This document shows, in pieces, positions 15,554 to 23,513 of a stretch of DNA of 35,827 nt. The notes under the pieces are model-generated. The model was not told where the DNA came from and ran no database searches. It saw only the letters and a list, made by a program, of their open reading frames with translations. A program made the position numbers and the translations under genes. Each line of letters opens with the position of its first letter. Position 1 is the stretch's first letter. This DNA is from an uncultured Prevotella sp. GTDB lineage: Bacteria > Bacteroidota > Bacteroidia > Bacteroidales > Bacteroidaceae. The stretch lies in NCBI GenBank assembly GCA_900547005.1, contig URER01000025.1, positions 1 to 35,827 on the forward strand, given 5' to 3'.

Positions 15554-17275
15554 ATTAGCCTTATCTATCCAAGCCTGAAACTCGTCAACCTTCGGGTTGT
15601 CATAGCCCAACTTGTATTTCTTGTTCACGCCGCAAACGTCCATTTGCAGCTTCTGCGCCTTCACATCCTTGATGTCCGTAACGAGGTTATAGCCTGCCTT
15701 GTTGAACACCGGCACCCATTCCTCGGGTACACCAAGCGCGCCCCACTCTGCCACGGTGCTCTTCGGAATCTTCTTCTCAGGCTTCATAGTCGGGAAGAGC
15801 AGCACTTCCTGTATCGTAGGCTGACCCGTCATGAGAATCGCCAGACGGTCTATTCCGATGCCGATACCGCTTGTCGGCGGCATACCGTACTGCAAAGCGC
15901 GAAGGAAATCCTGGTCGATAATCATCGCCTCATCGTCTCCCTTGTCTGCAAGACGCATCTGGTCGATGAATCTTTCTTCCTGATCTATCGGGTCGTTAAG
16001 CTCAGAATAAGCGTTGGCCAGCTCCTTACCGTTCACCATCAGCTCGAAACGCTCGGTCAGTCCGGGCTTTGAGCGGTGCATCTTCGTGAGCGGCGACATC
16101 TCAACGGGATAGTCTGTGATGAACGTCGGCTGTATATACGTACCCTCGCAGAACTCTCCGAATATCTCGTCGATGAGCTTTCCCTTGCCCATAGTGTCAT
16201 CAATCTCCATCTTCAGCTTACCGCATACCTCGCGAATCTCATCTTCCGACATTCCGTTAAGGTCGTAGCCGGTCTTCTCTTTTATCGCGTCAAGGATTGG
16301 CAAGCGGCGGTATGGAGCCTTGAAACTAACCACGTTGTCGCCTATCTTCACCTCCGTTGTTCCGTTTACGGCAATACAAATCTCCTCAAGGAGCTTCTCC
16401 GTGAACGACATCATCCAGTTATAGTCCTTATAACTTACGTAAAGTTCCATGCAGGTGAACTCCGGATTGTGCGAGCGGTCCATGCCTTCATTGCGGAAAT
16501 TACGTCCAATCTCATAGACTCCTTCGAAGCCTCCCACGATAAGACGCTTCAGATAAAGCTCCGTTGCGATACGCAGATAGAGGTCAATATCGAGCGCATT
16601 GTGGTGGGTTATGAACGGACGGGCACTCGCTCCGCCAGCTATCTGTTGCAGGATTGGTGTCTCCACTTCCGTGAAACCGGCCTCATCAAAGACCTTACGC
16701 ATCGTGCGCAGGATGGTGGCGCGCTTCTCAAACGTGTCCTTCACGCCCTCATTCACCACGAGGTCTACGTATCTCTGACGATAACGCAGCTCCGGGTCGT
16801 CGAACTTATCGTATGCCACGCCGTCCTTATACTTCACTATTGGCAGCGGCTTGAGGCTCTTAGAGAGCAGAGTAAGCTCCTGAGCGTGTACCGAAATCTC
16901 GCCTGTCTGGGTGCGGAACACGAATCCTTTCACGCCGATAAAGTCGCCGATGTCGAGCAAGCGCTTGAACACCTTATTATATAAATCCTTGTTCTCGTCC
17001 GGACAGATGTCGTCGCGGGTGATATACACCTGCACCCTGCCCTTCGAGTCCTGTATCTCCGCAAACGAAGCCTTACCCATCACGCGTCGGCTCATCAGTC
17101 GTCCGGCAATCGTAACCTCGCGTTTCTCGTCATCCTTGAAGTTGTCGCGAATGTCAGTACTAAATGCGTTGGTGGGGTATTCGGCAGCAGGATACGGGTC
17201 GATGCCCATATCGCGCAGCTCTTGCAGGCTCTGTCTTCTTACAATCTCCTGCTCACTAAGTTCTAAAACGTTCAT
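15548..17275 (-). CDS. lysS: Lysine--tRNA ligase, class II
   Basis: LysRS charges tRNA-Lys. The 575-residue product has an N-terminal OB-fold anticodon-binding domain (about 55-160, with AGRLMSRRVMGKASFAEIQD) and the class II catalytic core: motif 1 in the region ending TPILQQIAGGASARPF, motif 2 YEIGRNFRNEGMDRSHNPEF, and motif 3 GIGIGIDRLAIL. It is about 70 residues longer than the E. coli enzyme. The extra C-terminal segment after LLFPTMKPEKK (STVAEWGALGVPEEW and onward) resembles the extension seen in Bacteroidetes LysRS. A TAnnTTTG element (CAAATTTA on + at 17387-17394) lies about 110 bp upstream. A long hairpin arm overlaps the stop codon. Confidence 0.97.
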   Translation of the reverse strand: MNVLELSEQEIVRRQSLQELRDMGIDPYPAAEYPTNAFSTDIRDNFKDDEKREVTIAGRLMSRRVMGKASFAEIQDSKGRVQVYITRDDICPDENKDLYNKVFKRLLDIGDFIGVKGFVFRTQTGEISVHAQELTLLSKSLKPLPIVKYKDGVAYDKFDDPELRYRQRYVDLVVNEGVKDTFEKRATILRTMRKVFDEAGFTEVETPILQQIAGGASARPFITHHNALDIDLYLRIATELYLKRLIVGGFEGVYEIGRNFRNEGMDRSHNPEFTCMELYVSYKDYNWMMSFTEKLLEEICIAVNGTTEVKIGDNVVSFKAPYRRLPILDAIKEKTGYDLNGMSEDEIREVCGKLKMEIDDTMGKGKLIDEIFGEFCEGTYIQPTFITDYPVEMSPLTKMHRSKPGLTERFELMVNGKELANAYSELNDPIDQEERFIDQMRLADKGDDEAMIIDQDFLRALQYGMPPTSGIGIGIDRLAILMTGQPTIQEVLLFPTMKPEKKIPKSTVAEWGALGVPEEWVPVFNKAGYNLVTDIKDVKAQKLQMDVCGVNKKYKLGYDNPKVDEFQAWIDKANE

Positions 17276-17386
17276 ACCTATTTATCGAATATATTCTTTT
17301 ATTGCAATATTTTTGTTCCGCCCCCACAGTCAAACCACAGGTTACAGGAACCCGAACGGACGCAGAAAGCGCCATTATAACGTTTG

Positions 17387-17394
17387 CAAATTTA
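17387..17394 (-). promoter_or_regulatory. Putative lysS promoter, -7 element
   Basis: Read on the - strand this is TAAATTTG, a match to TAnnTTTG, about 110 bp upstream of lysS. No TTTG box is seen 20 bp further upstream. Confidence 0.4.
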
Positions 17395-17487
17395 CTAAAT
17401 ATTTCCGAACCATAAGCCGTTTTTTTCATTTTTTACACCCTCCGCGCGTAAGTTCTTTATCAGCGTCAAGGGAAAACTCTCTCTAAT

Positions 17488-17504
17488 CCTCCCTCAGGGG
17501 GAGG
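17488..17504. repeat. Short GC-rich hairpin (CCTCCC/GGGAGG)
   Basis: TCCTCCC and GGGGAGGA form a compact stem with a tiny loop in the region between lysS and R2. It resembles short CCTCCC/GGGAGG palindromes I recall between genes in Bacteroidetes genomes; that recollection is not checked. Confidence 0.45.
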
Positions 17505-17579
17505 AAGACAGACAAGAGACTTCCCGCCTCCTAATATCACTTCACGACCTGAAATCTTCAACTTTACAGCCACAAAAGT

Positions 17580-18116
17580 GTAAATATTATTTACCAAATT
17601 TAGCCCTCTGAAAATTCGATTCTTTCGTGCTAACGAACGTTAAATATAGGTCTCGTTACTCATTTTCGGCCGCTTTTCGACCTCAAAAATCCCAACTCAA
17701 AACTCAAAATTCGCAACTCAAAATTCCAAAAGTGCCTCCGTTAGAAAAAAATCGGGTCGTTTTTCTTCAAAATTTAGCATCCGCCGAAACCGGGAAAAAT
17801 GCCGTTTTCGAGCTATTTAACGTTTGTTAGCTTTCAAAAGTGGCACTTTTGCACTCCGTTTTAGGCCGTTTTGCATTGCAACGGGATAGGTTTTAGAAGC
17901 CAAAAGTGGCTCCGTTAGCGTCTAACGGAGCCTCCGTTGCAAAATAACGGGGCTAAAAATGCGCTCCAAAACGGGCATTTTTAACCAAAAACAACATAAG
18001 TATCTGATTATCAGTGTTTTAGTTGAAAATAGTCTAAAAAGCCGTATTTTCGCGTTTTTGAGTGCGGTGAAGTTTAAACTGAAAATACATTGACTTTTTA
18101 ATGGATGTTTGTAAAG
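17580..18116 (+). repeat. Repeat element R2, 537 bp, non-coding, dyad-rich
   Basis: This is the second copy of the R element, between divergent lysS and the TM2 gene. Anchors: GTAAATATTATTTAC at 17580, AAAAGTGGCACTTTT at 17836-17850, AACGGAGCCTCCGTT at 17924-17938, CTGATTATCAG at 18004-18014, TTGTAAAG at 18109-18116. The 123-bp segment 17819-17941 differs from 33394-33516 in R3 at only 6 positions, whereas the outer parts are more divergent. A frame open from 17627 to 17830 is broken by a TAA in R1 and R3 where R2 has CAA, so it is not conserved coding sequence. The rest of the 17276-18218 gap holds the lysS and TM2 promoters and a small hairpin. Confidence 0.93.
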
Positions 18117-18149
18117 TTTTTTGACAGTAATAAATAAAATTGCGAAAGA

Positions 18150-18181
18150 TTTGCAAACAACAATATTTTAGGCTACTTTTG
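18150..18181 (+). promoter_or_regulatory. Promoter of the TM2-DUF2752-ZIP cluster
   Basis: TTTG at 18150-18153 and TACTTTTG at 18174-18181 are exactly 20 bp apart, a full match to the Bacteroidetes housekeeping promoter. The likely start site is about 30 bp before the ATG at 18219. It begins about 34 bp after the end of R2. Confidence 0.8.
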
Positions 18182-18218
18182 TAATGAATTAATATTATTA
18201 ATTAATAAGAGAAAGACT

Positions 18219-18554
18219 ATGGACAAGCAGAAAGTATCTATGTATCTAATGACAAACGGCGAGAAACTGCCGATAGAGAACATACCTTATATAACCGAAA
18301 GACTGACTAATGCCGACGAGAAACAAGAGATGATGATTCTCGGAACATCGCTGAACAATCCTATGATGATGCTGATTGTGTCGATATTCGTCGGCTCGCT
18401 GGGCATTGACCGATTTATCATCGGCGACATCGGATTGGGTATCGGCAAACTGATAACGTGCGGCGGCTTCGGACTTTGGTGGCTGATAGACTTGTTCCTG
18501 ATTATGGATGCCACGAAAAAGAAAAACTTCGAAAAGCTGAATATGGTATTGTAA
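18219..18554 (+). CDS. TM2 domain-containing protein
   Basis: This small 111-residue membrane protein has an N-terminal cytosolic segment of about 45 residues (MDKQKVSMYLMTNGEKL and onward) and a C-terminal TM2 domain with two hydrophobic helices: PMMMLIVSIFVGSLGIDRF, then a glycine-rich turn (DIGLGIGKL), then LWWLIDLFLIM. The signature GIDRFIIGDIGLGIGKL is characteristic. TM2 proteins are common in Bacteroidetes but their function is unknown. ATG 18219 lies just downstream of a consensus promoter and an A/G-rich stretch. The next gene, a DUF2752 protein, follows within about 16-40 bp, and this pairing is frequent in the phylum. Confidence 0.9.
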   Translation: MDKQKVSMYLMTNGEKLPIENIPYITERLTNADEKQEMMILGTSLNNPMMMLIVSIFVGSLGIDRFIIGDIGLGIGKLITCGGFGLWWLIDLFLIMDATKKKNFEKLNMVL

Positions 18555-18570
18555 TACTCCAAATTACCGT

Positions 18571-18996
18571 TTGAGAAAGAGTGATGACACGAGAATGTTC
18601 TACATCATCGCCACTGCCGGCTATCTGTTGGCGGTAGCGTGGCTGGTGTATGTATGGCATTTGCACGGGGCAAGAGGCCTCGTGGTGTGTCCGTCGCGTC
18701 TTTTTCTGAACATAGAATGCCCTGCTTGCGGAACCTCAAGGGCACTGGTTTATGCGCTAAAAGGTGATATTATCATGGCTGCACGCACCAATATCAACGG
18801 ACTTACGGCAGCCGCAGGACTTATTGCCGGCACGATATTGCTGGCTTACGACTTCATAATGCGGCGCCGGCTGACCTACCAACTGTGCGTGAAACTGAAT
18901 GACTTGGCGGCCACTAAAGGCGGAATAGCTGTCTGCGTACTATATGTCGTGGTGCTGATAGCTGGCAAATTCATCGGCCGTATGTTGACGGCATAA
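18571..18996 (+). CDS. DUF2752 family membrane protein
   Basis: This is a small integral membrane protein of unknown function, up to 141 residues. The family signature CPACGTSRAL follows the first transmembrane segment (FYIIATAGYLLAVAWLVYVW). Two more hydrophobic segments follow: LTAAAGLIAGTILLAYDF and GIAVCVLYVVVLIAGKFI. The start is uncertain: TTG at 18571 gives a basic N-terminus (MRKSDDTR), whereas ATG at 18595 begins right at the first membrane helix. The two cysteines of CPACG could bind metal or form a disulfide, but this is not known. It lies between the TM2 and ZIP genes on the same strand. Confidence 0.85.
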   Translation: MRKSDDTRMFYIIATAGYLLAVAWLVYVWHLHGARGLVVCPSRLFLNIECPACGTSRALVYALKGDIIMAARTNINGLTAAAGLIAGTILLAYDFIMRRRLTYQLCVKLNDLAATKGGIAVCVLYVVVLIAGKFIGRMLTA

Positions 18997-19009
18997 AATA
19001 AGAACAGAT

Positions 19010-19789
19010 ATGGAAGGAATTATAATAGGACTGCTGCTGCCACTGATGGGAACAATAACAGGCAGCGGCTTCGTGTTTTTCATGAAGGAAAAAATACCCG
19101 ACAGGCTGCAAAAGACATTGATAGGATTTGCCTCGGGCGTGATGGTGGCGGCCTCGGTGTGGTCGCTTCTGATTCCGAGTATGGAGATAAACGTGGGCGA
19201 AGGCGAACGCAACGTTATCCCGGCTGTAGTCGGACTGATTGCCGGCATGGGGGTTCTATTACTCATCGACTTCCTAACGCCTCACCTGCACATAGGCAAT
19301 GCGAAACCCGAAGGACTGCGGTCGCACTTGTCGCGCACGGCGATGCTCACGCTGGCGGTAACGATTCATAATCTGCCGGAGGGTATGGCCGTTGGCATTG
19401 TGCTGGCCGGAGCATTGCAGGCAGGCTCCGGCATAACGGCGGCGGGCGCGTTTGCGATGGCGCTGGGTATCGCGATACAGAACATTCCCGAAGGCGCCAT
19501 AATCTCGATGCCCATGCGGGCCGAGGGCAACAGCCGTCTGAAATCGTTTGTCATAGGCAGTCTGAGCGGAGTCGTGGAGCCAATCGGCGCGATAGCAGTA
19601 ATCTTGCTGGCCTCACACCTCGTGGCCATAACGCCCTATATGCTGGCGTTCGCCGCCGGAGCGATGCTCTATGTGGTGGTTGAGGAACTGATACCGGAAG
19701 CCTCGGAGGGCAACCACAGCAACCTCGGGACAATAGGTTTCGGCATCGGGTTTGCCATGATGATGGTGCTCGACGTGGTTATGGGATAG
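19010..19789 (+). CDS. ZIP family metal transporter
   Basis: This 259-residue ZIP permease (GufA/ZupT group) probably imports zinc or related divalent metals across the inner membrane. It shows about eight hydrophobic helices. The metal-binding motifs of helices 4 and 5 are present: HNLPEG at 120-125 and QNIPEG at 157-162. A short cytosolic loop with HLHIGNAKPEG (92-102) precedes helix 4, in place of the long His-rich loop of eukaryotic ZIPs. ATG 19010 is 13 bp after the DUF2752 stop, so the three genes probably form one transcript. It converges with the sensor kinase gene, with 11 bp between the stops. Specificity cannot be judged from sequence. Confidence 0.93.
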   Translation: MEGIIIGLLLPLMGTITGSGFVFFMKEKIPDRLQKTLIGFASGVMVAASVWSLLIPSMEINVGEGERNVIPAVVGLIAGMGVLLLIDFLTPHLHIGNAKPEGLRSHLSRTAMLTLAVTIHNLPEGMAVGIVLAGALQAGSGITAAGAFAMALGIAIQNIPEGAIISMPMRAEGNSRLKSFVIGSLSGVVEPIGAIAVILLASHLVAITPYMLAFAAGAMLYVVVEELIPEASEGNHSNLGTIGFGIGFAMMMVLDVVMG

Positions 19790-19800
19790 ACCGCGGAGGC

Positions 19801-21216
19801 TCAGTGCTGCTTACGGATAGTGAAATCGAATCGCAGACCGCCGTCTGTGTTGTTTGTCGCAGAAATGTTTCCGCCATGCAACACGACGGCGTTTTTCACG
19901 ATGGCGAGGCCCAATCCCGTGCCGCCCATCTTGCGGCTGCGCCCCTTGTCCACCCTGTAGAAACGCTCAAACAGGCGCGGCAGATGCACGGCCGGCACAC
20001 CGATGCCGTTGTCGGAGAACGTGAAATAAAGACAATCCTCATCCTCCCGGCTCTCAAGAGTTATTGTCGTACCCTTCCCCGCGTATGCTATTGCGTTGTC
20101 GGTAAGGTTCCGAAACACGCTGTAAAGTAGCGACTGATTACCGCGCACACGCACTTCGGCAGGCAAGCGGTTACAGAACGTCATGTTCTTGGCCTGCAAC
20201 TGCAAGGCTGTCTGCTTCACAATATTGTCCACAATAAGTGATATATCCACCTGTTCAAAGTCCATGAAGTCGCGCGCATCGTCCATTCTGTTAAGCGTCG
20301 AGATGTCTTGCAGAAGCGAAGAGAGGCGCAGGCTCTGCGCATAACAGCGGTCGAGGAACTGTCTTTTCGTTGCCTCGTCGATGTTCTCATTGTCCTGTAT
20401 CGTCTCTAAATAGCCCTGAATGCTCGCAACGGGAGTCTTCAATTCATGGGCAATGTTCTGTGTTAGCTCTCTCTTTAGCTTGTCCTGCTCCTGCCGCGAG
20501 GACTCCAAATTCTTGTAAATACGTATTATCCGCTCGGCAATCTCACCCAGTTCGTCGTCAGGAAACTCGGCCAGGTCTTCGGTTTCGAGGCTCTCATTGC
20601 GTGCCGCCCTGCGTGCAAAGATGCGCAGTTTGGTGATGTTGTCGCTCAACCGGCTCATAAACCGCCACAACACGATGGTAAGGAGAAGCATTGCAGAGAA
20701 GGCAAACAGCAGATAGTGACGGTCGGTCTGCAATGTCTTGGCAAGGTCGCTGTCGTATGGCAGGGCACTACGTATGACGAGTTTCTCCTTTGGCAGATAA
20801 GTGGCCGAATAGAAATAATCGTGCTTTAAGGTATTGCTCTTGCGCTCAATGTCAAATCCCGAACCTTTAGCGAGTGCGTCGGCAAACTCTTTTCTGTTGG
20901 CGTGGTTGCTGAAATTCTCATAGTCCTTGCGCACGTTGTCATACACCACGCGGCCGTCGCGCGTTATCAGCGTAACACGCAATCCGTGCATATAATGTTC
21001 GCGGACGAAGTCATCGAGAGCCTTCTCATTGTTCCGCCCCACATACTCCATGATGTCGGCAAGATGGGTATTGTATGCCTGCAACTTGATATTGAGCGTA
21101 TCGGTCTTGTACTGCTTCTCGCGGGCGTGCTGAAAGAGCATGAACGCAACCGTGAAAAGCAGAAAAACGCCCAATATCGTGACGTAAAGGCGACGGCCTA
21201 CTGATATTCTTTTCAT
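19801..21216 (-). CDS. Sensor histidine kinase, PhoR-like
   Basis: This 471-residue membrane kinase has an N-terminal transmembrane helix (about 10-28), a periplasmic sensor region of about 140 residues (30-167), a second helix (about 168-186), a HAMP-like linker, a HisKA domain with phospho-acceptor H257 in NIAHELKTPVASI, and a HATPase domain with NLTDNAIAYA, DNGIGVP, FERFYRVDKGRSRKMGGTGLGLAIV. The layout matches PhoR-type kinases paired with OmpR-family regulators. The regulator gene lies 105 bp upstream on the same strand. The stimulus is unknown. Start ATG 21216 gives MKRISVGRRLYVTIL, a normal membrane-anchor N-terminus. Confidence 0.94.
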   Translation of the reverse strand: MKRISVGRRLYVTILGVFLLFTVAFMLFQHAREKQYKTDTLNIKLQAYNTHLADIMEYVGRNNEKALDDFVREHYMHGLRVTLITRDGRVVYDNVRKDYENFSNHANRKEFADALAKGSGFDIERKSNTLKHDYFYSATYLPKEKLVIRSALPYDSDLAKTLQTDRHYLLFAFSAMLLLTIVLWRFMSRLSDNITKLRIFARRAARNESLETEDLAEFPDDELGEIAERIIRIYKNLESSRQEQDKLKRELTQNIAHELKTPVASIQGYLETIQDNENIDEATKRQFLDRCYAQSLRLSSLLQDISTLNRMDDARDFMDFEQVDISLIVDNIVKQTALQLQAKNMTFCNRLPAEVRVRGNQSLLYSVFRNLTDNAIAYAGKGTTITLESREDEDCLYFTFSDNGIGVPAVHLPRLFERFYRVDKGRSRKMGGTGLGLAIVKNAVVLHGGNISATNNTDGGLRFDFTIRKQH

Positions 21217-21321
21217 AGCAACGGGGATTTTTCAACCGGAAATAAGGGAAGATAAAAGGAATTAAGAGGAGATAGAGGGAGTAAAAGGGAGCCAAATGGC
21301 AATGCGCTGATAACTCACTGG

Positions 21322-22017
21322 CTATGCGTCGAAGTAGTAGCCGAAACCTAATCGCGTTACTATGCACTTGGCGAAACGCCCTATTTTCTTTCTCACACGG
21401 GTGATATTCACGTCAACCGTGCGGTCGAGCACAAACACATCGTGCGGCCAAATGCGGTTGATGAGGTCTTGCCGGGAGAACACCTTGCCCCGTTCGTCGA
21501 GCAGGAGGTGCAGAATCTCGAACTCGGTTTTGGTGAAAGGCACATCCGTTCCGTCCACGCTCACCGTCTTTTTGTCGAGGTTCAGCTCCAGTCCCTGATA
21601 GTTTATCAAAGCTTTCGGGGCTTCTGAGACCGTCTTCTCGGTTGTTCTTCTCAGCACGGCGCGCACCCTTACGAGCACCTCACGGATGGAGAACGGCTTC
21701 GGGATATAGTCGTCCGCCCCGATGTTGAAGCCAGTAATCTTGTCATTTTCCGTGTCGCGCGCGGTCAGAAAAATAATCGGAATGTTGCGCGTTGCCTCTG
21801 TTTCTTTCAGTTTTCGGGCCATCGCGAATCCCGACATACCGTCCATCATGATGTCGAGCAACAGCAGGTCGAACGCCGTAATGTCCATCTCTAATGCCTC
21901 CTCTGCCGAATTGGCGGTCTGAACAGCATAGCCCTCCGTCTCAAGATTGAACTTCAGAATCTCGCAGAGGTCTTCCTCGTCATCCACAACCAATATTCTA
22001 TAATCTTTGTCTGCCAT
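21322..22017 (-). CDS. Response regulator, OmpR/PhoB family
   Basis: This 231-residue cytoplasmic transcription factor has a receiver domain with acidic pocket VVDDEED, phospho-acceptor D55 in LLLLDIMMDG, and the KPF motif (YIPKPFSIRE). A winged-helix DNA-binding domain from about 130 follows, including FTKTEFEILHLLLDERGKVFSRQDL and the recognition helix region DRTVDVNITRVRKKIG. It is expected to be phosphorylated by the kinase encoded immediately downstream. A TATCTTTG element on the - strand (22073-22080) lies about 55 bp upstream. No adjacent target gene is obvious. Confidence 0.95.
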   Translation of the reverse strand: MADKDYRILVVDDEEDLCEILKFNLETEGYAVQTANSAEEALEMDITAFDLLLLDIMMDGMSGFAMARKLKETEATRNIPIIFLTARDTENDKITGFNIGADDYIPKPFSIREVLVRVRAVLRRTTEKTVSEAPKALINYQGLELNLDKKTVSVDGTDVPFTKTEFEILHLLLDERGKVFSRQDLINRIWPHDVFVLDRTVDVNITRVRKKIGRFAKCIVTRLGFGYYFDA

Positions 22018-22072
22018 ATCTGTTTGTCTGTTTGTTTGTCATCTGCAAAGTGTATGCAGCACTATTTAATTG

Positions 22073-22080
22073 CAAAGATA
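22073..22080 (-). promoter_or_regulatory. Putative regulator promoter, -7 element
   Basis: Read on the - strand this is TATCTTTG, fitting TAnnTTTG, 56 bp upstream of the PhoB-like gene. The 22018-22315 gap also holds iterated TGTTTG words (22021-22040) and the divergent lipoprotein promoter. Confidence 0.5.
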
Positions 22081-22259
22081 GTCGGTGTTTTCTTCTTAGT
22101 CGCTACATTTGCATTACAATTCTGTTAATTTTTACACAAGTTAACTCGTATATTGACAATTCATGTTTCCTAAAAGCATTTAGGTTGCCATAAAGACTGT
22201 TGAGAATGCATTTTTTCCTTTTCATATTACATATAGATGGGAATAAAGTTTATTATGTG

Positions 22260-22267
22260 TACTTTTG
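22260..22267 (+). promoter_or_regulatory. Putative lipoprotein operon promoter, -7 element
   Basis: TACTTTTG fits TAnnTTTG and lies about 50 bp before the lipoprotein ATG. The -33 region lacks a clear TTTG, which may indicate a regulated promoter. Confidence 0.5.
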
Positions 22268-22315
22268 CAGAGAATTAATACATTTTTCAGATAAAAAAAT
22301 ATGTTATTTATTATT

Positions 22316-22885
22316 ATGAGAAGAACATTTTATTTATTGGTGATTGTTTTTTCTGCAATCATTTCATCTTGCCAACAAGATGAAACGGGTATTTCAAGAA
22401 CAGCAGAAGATGCTGCGCGAGAGATTGGATTCGTACAGATAGATTCGAAGACTATCAGTACACGTTCTGAGATTTTGGGTGATGTCAGTACGGACTTAGA
22501 CTTAGGAATTAAAGCAAGGATAGCCCGAAAAAAAACAGGATGTAAAAGAGGATTTGGACTATGCGATTTTAGAGCATTAGAACGGCAAGATGTTCTTTTA
22601 CAGAATCTTACTCGAGCTTCAAGCAAATATGAATGCGTTACAATTTGTCAGATAGATAGTAGTGGTAAAGGAGTCGCTTATTTCCTGTTAGCAGATTCTC
22701 CTGAAAGTCAAGGTCTTACGGCTGAAACGATGCCTCCATTTTATATTGATGAAGAGATAGAACAGCCGATCGAGGAAAAACCTCAATATTCTCTCTTTGC
22801 TATTCCTGGAGCATATCCTTATCAGAAATCTCTTGGCAAGTATGGTGGATATGCTGTAAATATGACATACAATGGAATTGAATAA
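22316..22885 (+). CDS. Putative lipoprotein of unknown function
   Basis: I do not recognise this 189-residue protein. It starts with a lipoprotein signal (MRRTFYLLVIVFSAIISSC), the lipobox placing the lipidated Cys at residue 19. The mature part has four further cysteines, in KTGCKRGFGLCDF and YECVTIC, which could form two disulfides. The middle has mixed hydrophobic and charged segments and the C-terminus is aromatic and glycine-rich. An in-frame ATG at 22301 is possible, but 22316 gives the classic lipoprotein start. The 3' end overlaps the next lipoprotein gene by 14 bp, indicating coupled translation. The DNA is clearly more AT-rich than the flanking housekeeping genes, suggesting transfer. 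Confidence 0.75.
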   Translation: MRRTFYLLVIVFSAIISSCQQDETGISRTAEDAAREIGFVQIDSKTISTRSEILGDVSTDLDLGIKARIARKKTGCKRGFGLCDFRALERQDVLLQNLTRASSKYECVTICQIDSSGKGVAYFLLADSPESQGLTAETMPPFYIDEEIEQPIEEKPQYSLFAIPGAYPYQKSLGKYGGYAVNMTYNGIE

Positions 22886-23426
22886 ATATATTCGATTGAC
22901 TGTATTCTTTGTATTCGGAATTGTTATGACCTCTTGCATAGAGATCAACGGTTCCGGATACGACAGTCTTACGGAACAGGAAAAGGAACACGTGAAGCCT
23001 TGCAGGACAGATATAGAGAACGTCACCCCTGACGGTAATCTCTATAAAGTCAAAGTAGAACAGGTAAGTAATTTTATCAGGAAGAAACAAAATGTTTTAG
23101 TGTATGAATACCTTCCTTTCTGTAATGGTGAAAGCGGACGTCATCCCATAGAAGTAAAACAAGTATGTAAAAAATTACATTTGGAATGTATTGTCATATC
23201 ATCTGTTTATGATGGCATTTTTCCTCTATCTAAATATAATTTTCCGATATTTGTTATAGATAATGAACCTTTTAAAACGAACAATTATCAAGTCTATAGC
23301 AACGAGTTTTACAAAGCACTGACAAATTGTAACGATAAGAGTCGAAGGTCAGCTTCTTTTCATTATTTCAAATACGGCCAATATGTTCGTAGCTACACTT
23401 CTGTCTTAGATATTAATAATATATAA
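22872..23426 (+). CDS. Putative lipoprotein with divergent thioredoxin-like fold
   Basis: This 184-residue protein has a signal ending FGIVMTSC, so C22 is the probable lipidated residue. The mature region suggests a thioredoxin-like pattern by eye: a beta strand NVLVYEYLPFC followed by a helix with a second Cys (VKQVCKKLHLEC), a strand CIVISSVYDG, and FPIFVIDNEPF, where the Pro stands where thioredoxins have the cis-Pro. There is no CxxC; the first Cys is followed by NGES, so a normal redox role is doubtful. It overlaps the preceding lipoprotein gene and converges on the LytTR regulator across a hairpin. The gene is AT-rich. The fold assignment is tentative. Confidence 0.7.
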   Translation: MELNKYIRLTVFFVFGIVMTSCIEINGSGYDSLTEQEKEHVKPCRTDIENVTPDGNLYKVKVEQVSNFIRKKQNVLVYEYLPFCNGESGRHPIEVKQVCKKLHLECIVISSVYDGIFPLSKYNFPIFVIDNEPFKTNNYQVYSNEFYKALTNCNDKSRRSASFHYFKYGQYVRSYTSVLDINNI

Positions 23427-23446
23427 AGCTATGTAAGAAATAGAAC

Positions 23447-23491
23447 TGCAGTCTCACCCCTATTTGGGTTTACCATTGGGGTGAGACTGCA
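23447..23491. terminator. Bidirectional hairpin between convergent genes
   Basis: TGCAGTCTCACCCC (23447-23460) and its perfect complement GGGGTGAGACTGCA (23478-23491) form a 14-bp stem with a 17-nt loop. It lies between the lipoprotein stop and the LytTR gene stop, as expected for a shared terminator, although no long T-tract follows. Part of the arm (ATTGCAGTCTCAC) recurs at 25501-25513, upstream of the kinase gene. Confidence 0.75.
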
Positions 23492-23513
23492 ATATGTATG
23501 AAAACATAACGTC

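Noticed and set aside
16076..16984. 302-residue + strand frame opposite lysS
   Set aside because: Antisense shadow of lysS with no recognisable features.
17627..17830. 67-residue open frame inside R2 (VKYRSRYSF...)
   Set aside because: R1 and R3 have TAA where R2 has CAA, so the frame is open by chance; similarity at protein level only mirrors DNA conservation.
22208..22321. 37-codon small open frame upstream of the lipoprotein genes
   Set aside because: It spans the promoter element and lacks a ribosome site; probably chance in AT-rich DNA.
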